Below are positions 1-5,774 of a stretch of 5,774 nt of DNA, in pieces (within the stretch, counting starts at the first letter, position 1; every line of letters begins with the position of its first letter). This DNA comes from Burkholderiaceae bacterium (GTDB lineage: Bacteria; Pseudomonadota; Gammaproteobacteria; Burkholderiales; Burkholderiaceae_C): NCBI GenBank assembly GCA_031256125.1, contig JAIRRE010000093.1:1-5774 (forward strand). The letters are read 5' to 3'. The translations under genes were made by a program, and so were the position numbers. A model generated the notes under the pieces. It was not told where the DNA came from. It was given only the letters and a program-made list of their open reading frames with translations, and ran no database searches.

Positions 1-624
1 CGGATCGCCGTAGGTAATGCTGCGCAGCCCGGTGCGCGGATTGAGCACCGGGATGGTCTGGTTGCGATCCACCAGCAACGTCACTTCGCTAACGAACGGA
101 TAAACGCGCGTAACCTGCCCGATTACTCCCGTCTCGTCGATCACCGGCGAACCGGCCTGGATGCCTTGCGCCTGGCCTTTGTCGATCACCACCTGCCGGG
201 TGTAGGGGTCGGTCGCGTCGTAGAGCGCTTCGGCAGTGGTGGTCTTGGTCGCGTTCACCCGCTGGCGCAGATTCAGCAGCGCCCGCAGGCGCTGGTTTTC
301 CGCTTGCAACGCCTCGACCTGACCGGAACGGCGCGCTTGCTCGATAAGCAGCGCGCGCGCATCCGCCTCGTCCTTGCGGGCGTCGCTCAGGTTGGTGAAA
401 TAGTCCCCCGCCGATCGCGCCCAGCGCACCGGTTGCAAGGTCAGCCATTGCGCCGAATACAGCGCCACCGAGATGCTTGCACGCAGCGGCTGCATGACAT
501 GAAAGCGCCCGTCGGCTACCATGAAAAACAGCGCCAGCGCGCTAAAAAATAGCAAGCGCGACAGGGCCGATGGCCCTTGTTTGAAAAATGGCGGCGGGGT
601 GCGGTCCAGGGTTTCCAGCGGCAT
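1..624 (-). CDS. mreC: MreC, rod shape-determining protein (N-terminal part, 3' end outside window)
   Basis: MreC is a bitopic inner-membrane protein whose periplasmic part links the MreB cytoskeleton to the lateral-wall synthesis enzymes (MreD, RodA, PBP2). The frame is open from the ATG at 624-622 to the left edge, giving 208 residues; family members are usually around 280-370, so the C-terminal part is missing. A cytoplasmic N-terminus (residues 1-20, with ETLDRTPPPFFKQGP) is followed by a hydrophobic transmembrane segment at about 21-37 (SRLLFFSALALFFMVA). A charged, heptad-like stretch at about 72-120 fits the dimerising coiled coil, and from about 121 the beta-rich domain begins with VIDETGVIGQVTRVYPF (residues 161-177). 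The start is supported by a GGAG five bases upstream. The gene lies 18 nt downstream of mreB, so co-transcription is likely. The N-terminal sequence resembles betaproteobacterial MreC. Identification is by recalled family sequence, not by a search. Confidence 0.93.
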   Translation of the reverse strand, partial: MPLETLDRTPPPFFKQGPSALSRLLFFSALALFFMVADGRFHVMQPLRASISVALYSAQWLTLQPVRWARSAGDYFTNLSDARKDEADARALLIEQARRSGQVEALQAENQRLRALLNLRQRVNATKTTTAEALYDATDPYTRQVVIDKGQAQGIQAGSPVIDETGVIGQVTRVYPFVSEVTLLVDRNQTIPVLNPRTGLRSITYGDP

Positions 625-629
625 AGGCG

Positions 630-633
630 CTCC
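630..633 (-). promoter_or_regulatory. Ribosome binding site of mreC
   Basis: GGAG read on the minus strand, ending five bases before the mreC ATG at 624. It lies inside the 18-nt mreB-mreC gap and supports that start codon. Confidence 0.6.
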
Positions 634-642
634 GCGCGGCCG

Positions 643-2013
<1,371 letters not shown>

Positions 2014-2015
2014 TC

Positions 2016-2324
2016 ATGGCCTTGACCCTCACCGACGTTGATCGCATTGCGCGCCTATCGCGCTTGCGGCTCGATGGCGACCAACGCCAGCGCATGCTGG
2101 ACAAACTCAATGGCTTTTTCGGCCTGGTAACCGCCATGCAGGCGGTCGATACCACCGGCGTGGAGCCGCTGGCGCACCCGCTGGCAGCGGTGCGCGACGT
2201 GCAATTGCGCCTGCATGCCGACGCGGTCGGCGAACCGGCCACGCTGGCCGCGCGCGCAGCCAACATGCAAAACGCCCCAGTGGCGCAAGACGGGCTGTTC
2301 CTGGTGCCGAAAGTGATCGAATGA
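2016..2324 (+). CDS. gatC: GatC, subunit C of Asp/Glu-tRNA(Asn/Gln) amidotransferase
   Basis: GatC is the small subunit that wraps around the GatA-GatB interface and stabilises the complex; it has no catalytic site of its own. The 102-residue product is a normal length for the family (about 95-100). It shows the N-terminal helical pattern [18 protein letters not shown] (within residues 3-20), the central VEPLAHP (49-55) and the conserved C-terminal segment [11 protein letters not shown] (92-102). The ATG at 2016 has only a weak upstream GAG (2005-2007), eight bases away, and no better start is seen. It is the first gene of gatCAB, and its stop overlaps the gatA start in an ATGA, consistent with coupled translation. 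Confidence 0.96.
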   Translation: MALTLTDVDRIARLSRLRLDGDQRQRMLDKLNGFFGLVTAMQAVDTTGVEPLAHPLAAVRDVQLRLHADAVGEPATLAARAANMQNAPVAQDGLFLVPKVIE

Positions 2325-3790
2325 TGCCGATGAGCGAACTGCACCAACTCACCGTCACGCAGCTTGCGGCCAAGCTGCGCGCGCGCGAAGTTTCCGCCGA
2401 AGAAGTTGCGCGCCATTACCTGGCGCGCATCGCGGCCCATGCGGATGTGGGCGCGTTCCTGGCCACCGACGAGGCCGTAACTTTGCGGCAGGCACGCGCC
2501 GCCGATACGCGGCTGGCCCAGGGCAACGCCCCGCGCTTGGCCGGCGTACCCATTGCACACAAAGACATCTTCGTGACAAAAGACTTTCCGAGCACCGCCG
2601 GATCGAAGATGCTGCAAGGTTACTGCTCGCCTTTCGAGAGCACGATAACCAGCAAACTCGCTGAATCCGGCATGGTGACACTGGGCAAGCTCAATTGCGA
2701 CGAATTTGCGATGGGGTCGGGCAACGAGAACTCCGCTTACGGCACCGTGAAGAATCCGTGGGACACGGCGCGCGTGCCCGGCGGTTCATCGGGCGGCAGC
2801 GCGGCGGCGGTGGCGGCGCTGCTCACGCCCGCCGCTACCGGCACCGACACCGGCGGCTCGATCCGCCAGCCCGCCTCGTTTTGCGGGCTGACCGGCATCA
2901 AGCCCACCTATGGGCGCGCCAGCCGCTACGGCATGATCGCCTACGCCTCCAGCCTCGACCAGGCCGGGCCGCTGGCGCGTACCGCCGAAGATTGCGCCTG
3001 GCTGCTCTCGGCCATGTGTGGTCCCGATCCCGAACACGATTCCACGTCGCTCGACGCGCCCGTCGAAGACTTTGCCGCGTGCTTGAACGGCAGCATCGAC
3101 GGCCTGCGCATCGGCGTGCCGCGCGAATTTTTCGGCGAAGGGCTGGATGAAGGCGTGCGCGAGGCCGTCGAAAGCGCGCTGGCGCAGCTCGAAAAACTGG
3201 GCGCACGGCGCATCGACATTGCGCTGCCGCGCACCGCGCTGTCCATTCCCGTTTATTACATCATCGCCCCGGCGGAAGCTTCGTCCAACCTGTCGCGCTA
3301 CGACGGCGTCAAGTTCGGTCATCGCGCGCAGGACTATCGCGACCTGGCCGGGATGTACGAGCAAACGCGCGCCGAAGGGTTCGGTGACGAGGTCAAGCGC
3401 CGCATCATCACCGGCACGTATGTACTCTCGCACGGCTATTACGACGCTTACTACCTGCAAGCGCAAAAAATCCGCCGCATGATCGCCCAGGATTTTCAGC
3501 AGGCGTTCCAGCAATGCGACGTGATCGCCGGCCCGGTGGCCCCGACCACCGCGTGGAAGATTGGGGAGCACGGCGGCGACCCGGTGGCCGACTATTTGGC
3601 CGACATCTACACCCTGCCCGCCTCGCTGGCCGGCCTGCCGGGCATGAGCGTGCCCGCCGGTTTCAGCCACGGCCTGCCGGTGGGCCTGCAACTGATCGGC
3701 AACTATCTGGACGAAGCCCGGTTGCTCAAGGTGGCGCACCGCTTGCAGCAGGCGACCGATTGGCATTTGCGCGCGCCGGAAGGGGTGTGA
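2321..3790 (+). CDS. gatA: GatA, amidase (glutaminase) subunit of Asp/Glu-tRNA amidotransferase
   Basis: GatA hydrolyses glutamine (or asparagine) and passes the ammonia through a tunnel to GatB, in the cytoplasm. It belongs to the amidase-signature family, and the Ser-cisSer-Lys triad is intact: Lys81 in AHKDIF, Ser156 in [11 protein letters not shown], and the nucleophile Ser180 in [13 protein letters not shown]. From memory the S. aureus GatA residues are 79, 154 and 178, so all three are shifted by exactly two, which supports colinearity. Other family signatures are [12 protein letters not shown] (122-133), [11 protein letters not shown] (194-204), [14 protein letters not shown] (316-329), [12 protein letters not shown] (372-383) and [12 protein letters not shown] (436-447). 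The 489-residue length is typical. The start shown overlaps the gatC stop (ATGA); in-frame ATGs at 2324 and 2330 are alternatives that shorten the product by one or three residues. It is followed one base later by gatB. Confidence 0.98.
   Translation: MMPMSELHQLTVTQLAAKLRAREVSAEEVARHYLARIAAHADVGAFLATDEAVTLRQARAADTRLAQGNAPRLAGVPIAHKDIFVTKDFPSTAGSKMLQGYCSPFESTITSKLAESGMVTLGKLNCDEFAMGSGNENSAYGTVKNPWDTARVPGGSSGGSAAAVAALLTPAATGTDTGGSIRQPASFCGLTGIKPTYGRASRYGMIAYASSLDQAGPLARTAEDCAWLLSAMCGPDPEHDSTSLDAPVEDFAACLNGSIDGLRIGVPREFFGEGLDEGVREAVESALAQLEKLGARRIDIALPRTALSIPVYYIIAPAEASSNLSRYDGVKFGHRAQDYRDLAGMYEQTRAEGFGDEVKRRIITGTYVLSHGYYDAYYLQAQKIRRMIAQDFQQAFQQCDVIAGPVAPTTAWKIGEHGGDPVADYLADIYTLPASLAGLPGMSVPAGFSHGLPVGLQLIGNYLDEARLLKVAHRLQQATDWHLRAPEGV
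3778..3785 (+). promoter_or_regulatory. Ribosome binding site of gatB within the gatA 3' end
   Basis: GGAAGGGG lies six bases before the gatB ATG at 3792 and inside the last codons of gatA. It is the clearest Shine-Dalgarno sequence in the gat operon and fixes the gatB start. Confidence 0.65.
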
Positions 3791-3791
3791 C

Positions 3792-5243
3792 ATGACGGAC
3801 CAACTCATCCACGGCTACGAAGTCGTGATCGGCTTCGAGACGCACGCGCAGTTGCAAACGCGCAGCAAAATTTTCAGCCGCGCCGCCACGGCTTTTGGCG
3901 CGGAGCCGAATACGCAGGCTTGCGCGGTCGATCTGGCGCTGCCGGGCACGCTGCCGGTGATGAACCGGCAGGCGGTGGAATGCGCCATCAAACTCGGGCT
4001 GGCGCTGGGGTCGCGCATCGCGCCGCGCAGCGTGTTCGCGCGCAAGAATTACTTTTATCCCGATCTACCCAAGGGCTACCAGATCAGCCAGTTCGAGATT
4101 CCGGTGGTGCAGGGCGGCGAAGTGGCGTTCTTCGTCGAAGGCGAGAAAAAGACCGTGCGCCTGGTGCGCGCGCATCTGGAGGAAGACGCGGGCAAATCGC
4201 TGCACGAAGGCGCGCCAGGCGGCCAGTCAGGCATCGACCTGAATCGCGCCGGCACGCCACTCTTGGAGATCGTGACCGAGCCGGACATGCGCTCGTCCGA
4301 TGAAGCGGTAGCCTATGCCAAGGCGCTGCACCAGATCGTGACGTGGATCGGCATTTGCGACGGCAACATGCAGGAGGGGTCGTTCCGGTGCGACGCCAAC
4401 GTGTCGGTTCGCCAGCCCGGCGCGCCGCTGGGTACGCGCCGCGAGATCAAGAACCTCAACAGCTTCAAGTTCATGCAGCAGGCCATCGATTACGAGATTC
4501 GCTGGCAGATCGCGGAACTGCAAGAAGGCCGCGCCATCGAGCAGGCCACGGTGCTGTTCGACCCCGACACGGGCGAAACGCGCGCCATGCGCAGCAAGGA
4601 AGATTCCGCCGATTACCGTTACTTTCCCGACCCCGACCTGCCGCCGCTGGTGATCGAACCGGAGTGGGTGGAGCGCGTAAAAAGCCAGATGCCCGAATTG
4701 CCGCAGCACATGGCGGCGCGCTTTGTGCGCGACTATGGCTTGCCGGAATACGACGCGGCGCAACTGATGCAATCGCCGCACATGGCGGCCTACTTCGAGC
4801 AGGCCGCGCAAGTCAGCGGCCAGCCCAAGCTGGTTAGCAACTGGGTAATGGGCGAGGTCTCGCGGCGGCTTAACGCTGAAGGCATCGGGATCGAAGCGGC
4901 CAAGGTGGGCAGCGGCCAGCTCGCGCTGCTGCTTCAGCGCGTGGCGGGCGGCGCCATTTCCAACGCCGCCGCGCGGCAGGTGTTCGACGCGCTGTGGGCG
5001 GGCGAGGGGCAGGACGTGGATGCCGTGATTGCCGCCAAGGGTTTGCAGCAAATGAACGACGCGGGCGCGCTGGAGAAAATCGTCGATGAGGTGATTGCCG
5101 CCAACCCGGACAACGTGGCACAGTTCAAGGCGGGCAAGGACAAGGCGTTCAACGCGCTGGTCGGTCAGGTAATGAAGGCCAGCAAAGGCCGCGCCAATCC
5201 ACAGCAGGTTAATGCGCTAATCAAAGCCAGGCTCGGCGCGTAG
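3792..5243 (+). CDS. gatB: GatB, kinase/amidotransferase subunit of Asp/Glu-tRNA amidotransferase
   Basis: GatB binds the misacylated tRNA, activates its glutamyl or aspartyl side chain with ATP, and transamidates it with ammonia delivered from GatA. The 483-residue product has the usual length. The cradle (catalytic) domain carries [10 protein letters not shown] (12-21), whose Glu16 and His18 correspond to the Mg-binding E-x-H of the family. It also has [16 protein letters not shown] (37-52), [17 protein letters not shown] (84-100), HLEEDAGKS (128-136) and [17 protein letters not shown] (149-165). EEGS-type and RCDAN motifs appear as [13 protein letters not shown] (194-206), followed by EIKNLNSF (218-225) and [13 protein letters not shown] (274-286). 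The C-terminal helical and YqeY-like tRNA-binding tail ends in [30 protein letters not shown] (within 448-477). The gene sits one base after gatA. Its last 23 nt overlap the 3' end of the opposing lnt gene. Whether the enzyme serves tRNA(Asn), tRNA(Gln) or both depends on synthetases outside the window. Confidence 0.98.
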   Translation: MTDQLIHGYEVVIGFETHAQLQTRSKIFSRAATAFGAEPNTQACAVDLALPGTLPVMNRQAVECAIKLGLALGSRIAPRSVFARKNYFYPDLPKGYQISQFEIPVVQGGEVAFFVEGEKKTVRLVRAHLEEDAGKSLHEGAPGGQSGIDLNRAGTPLLEIVTEPDMRSSDEAVAYAKALHQIVTWIGICDGNMQEGSFRCDANVSVRQPGAPLGTRREIKNLNSFKFMQQAIDYEIRWQIAELQEGRAIEQATVLFDPDTGETRAMRSKEDSADYRYFPDPDLPPLVIEPEWVERVKSQMPELPQHMAARFVRDYGLPEYDAAQLMQSPHMAAYFEQAAQVSGQPKLVSNWVMGEVSRRLNAEGIGIEAAKVGSGQLALLLQRVAGGAISNAAARQVFDALWAGEGQDVDAVIAAKGLQQMNDAGALEKIVDEVIAANPDNVAQFKAGKDKAFNALVGQVMKASKGRANPQQVNALIKARLGA

Positions 5244-5774
5244 CGCGCCAGCGCATCACGAATGCGGCGGCCACGATCACCAGGCACACGGCCCACAGCG
5301 GTACCAAGCCCCAGCGCGAGGCCCACCACGCATAGAGCGTGATGCGCGTTTCGCCGCTGAACTGGCCGGTTAAAACACCGCGCGTGGCGTAGGGCAGCGC
5401 TTGCGTAACGCGCCCTTGCGCGTCGATGATGGCGGTGGCGCCGGTGTTGGTGGCGCTTAACACGGGCCGCTCGAACTCCAGCGCGCGCATCCGGCTGATC
5501 GCCAGGTGCTGATCCAGCGCCGCCGTGTCGCCGAACCAGCCCAGATTGCTGATGTTGACCAGTGCCGTCGGCGCGGTTGCCGGATCGGCAAAGCGCGCCG
5601 CCAGCTCCTCGCCGAACAGGTCTTCGTAGCAAATGGTCGGCGCCAGGCGCGCGCCATGCCAGATGAAGGACGGCTGTACCAGCGGCCCACGGGTGAAATC
5701 GCCCAGCGGAATGTTCCTCACCCGCACGAACCACTTGAACAGCGGCGGGAGGAATTCGCCGAATGGCACCAAAT
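5221..5774 (-). CDS. lnt: Lnt, apolipoprotein N-acyltransferase (C-terminal part, 5' end outside window)
   Basis: Lnt transfers an acyl chain from phospholipid to the N-terminal cysteine of diacylated lipoproteins on the periplasmic face of the inner membrane. The visible part is the last 183 residues; the full protein is usually about 500. It begins in LVPFGEF, whose Glu matches essential E343 of E. coli Lnt. The catalytic nucleophile is in ICYEDLFG (visible residues 47-54; Cys48-Tyr49-Glu50, matching C387-Y388-E389). Nitrilase-fold signatures follow: [10 protein letters not shown] (73-82), [18 protein letters not shown] (88-105) and [11 protein letters not shown] (107-117). A final hydrophobic helix at about 155-173 fits the last membrane segment. 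The catalytic lysine (K335) would lie about three residues before the window edge and cannot be checked. The first visible codon, TTG, is an internal leucine and not a start. The stop (TGA at 5223-5221) lies inside gatB. Confidence 0.95.
   Translation of the reverse strand, partial: LVPFGEFLPPLFKWFVRVRNIPLGDFTRGPLVQPSFIWHGARLAPTICYEDLFGEELAARFADPATAPTALVNISNLGWFGDTAALDQHLAISRMRALEFERPVLSATNTGATAIIDAQGRVTQALPYATRGVLTGQFSGETRITLYAWWASRWGLVPLWAVCLVIVAAAFVMRWRATRRAWL
5235..5249. repeat. GC-rich palindrome centred on the gatB stop codon
   Basis: GGCGCG (5235-5240) and CGCGCC (5244-5249) are a perfect inverted repeat, and the 3-base loop is exactly the gatB TAG. It lies in the gatB/lnt convergent junction. 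Neither strand has a T-run after it, so it does not qualify as an intrinsic terminator. A 6-bp palindrome of G and C can arise by chance in DNA this rich in GCGC. Confidence 0.35.

Noticed and set aside
2786..3808. 340-codon minus-strand open frame antisense to gatA
   Set aside because: It is compositionally biased (Gly/Ala/Arg/Val) with no domain, and gatA covers the same bases with an intact catalytic triad. It is a codon-bias shadow.
4227..5051. 274-codon minus-strand open frame antisense to gatB
   Set aside because: The product is rich in His/Arg/Leu without family resemblance and lies wholly within conserved gatB. It is a shadow frame.
5221..5772. A 183-residue gene starting at the right end of the window
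   Set aside because: The apparent first codon is TTG within the conserved LVPFGE segment of Lnt. It is the continuation of a truncated lnt gene and not a separate short gene.

Overview
The window is GC-rich, almost fully coding chromosomal DNA carrying housekeeping genes, most likely from a betaproteobacterium. The lineage call rests on the protein sequences (MreC opening with ETLDRTPPPFFKQGP, GatB with [12 protein letters not shown] and [19 protein letters not shown]) and on the mreBC // gatCAB divergent arrangement. I know that arrangement from betaproteobacteria such as Burkholderia and relatives. I cannot place it to genus from sequence alone.

Layout, left to right. Minus strand: the N-terminal 208 residues of mreC (1-624, running off the left edge) and complete mreB (643-1686). 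They form an operon read leftward with an 18-nt gap. Positions 1687-2015 are a 329-nt divergent intergenic region. It holds a plausible mreB promoter and three inverted repeats that would all lie in the mreB mRNA leader. Plus strand: gatC (2016-2324), gatA (2321-3790) and gatB (3792-5243), a tightly packed operon with a 4-nt ATGA overlap and then a 1-nt gap. Minus strand: the C-terminal part of lnt (5221-5774, running off the right edge). It converges on gatB and overlaps its 3' end by 23 nt.

Functionally, MreB and MreC are core parts of the rod-shape and lateral-wall machinery. GatC, GatA and GatB together make the tRNA-dependent amidotransferase that converts misacylated Glu-tRNA(Gln) and/or Asp-tRNA(Asn) to the correct aminoacyl-tRNA. 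Lnt adds the third acyl chain to lipoproteins in the inner membrane. All visible active-site residues are intact, and I see no frameshift, mobile element, tRNA, CRISPR array or foreign-looking segment.

I found no sign of an undescribed system. The points worth a second look are non-coding: a potentially structured mreB leader, and a 23-nt convergent gatB/lnt overlap containing a perfect 6-bp palindrome whose loop is the gatB stop codon.
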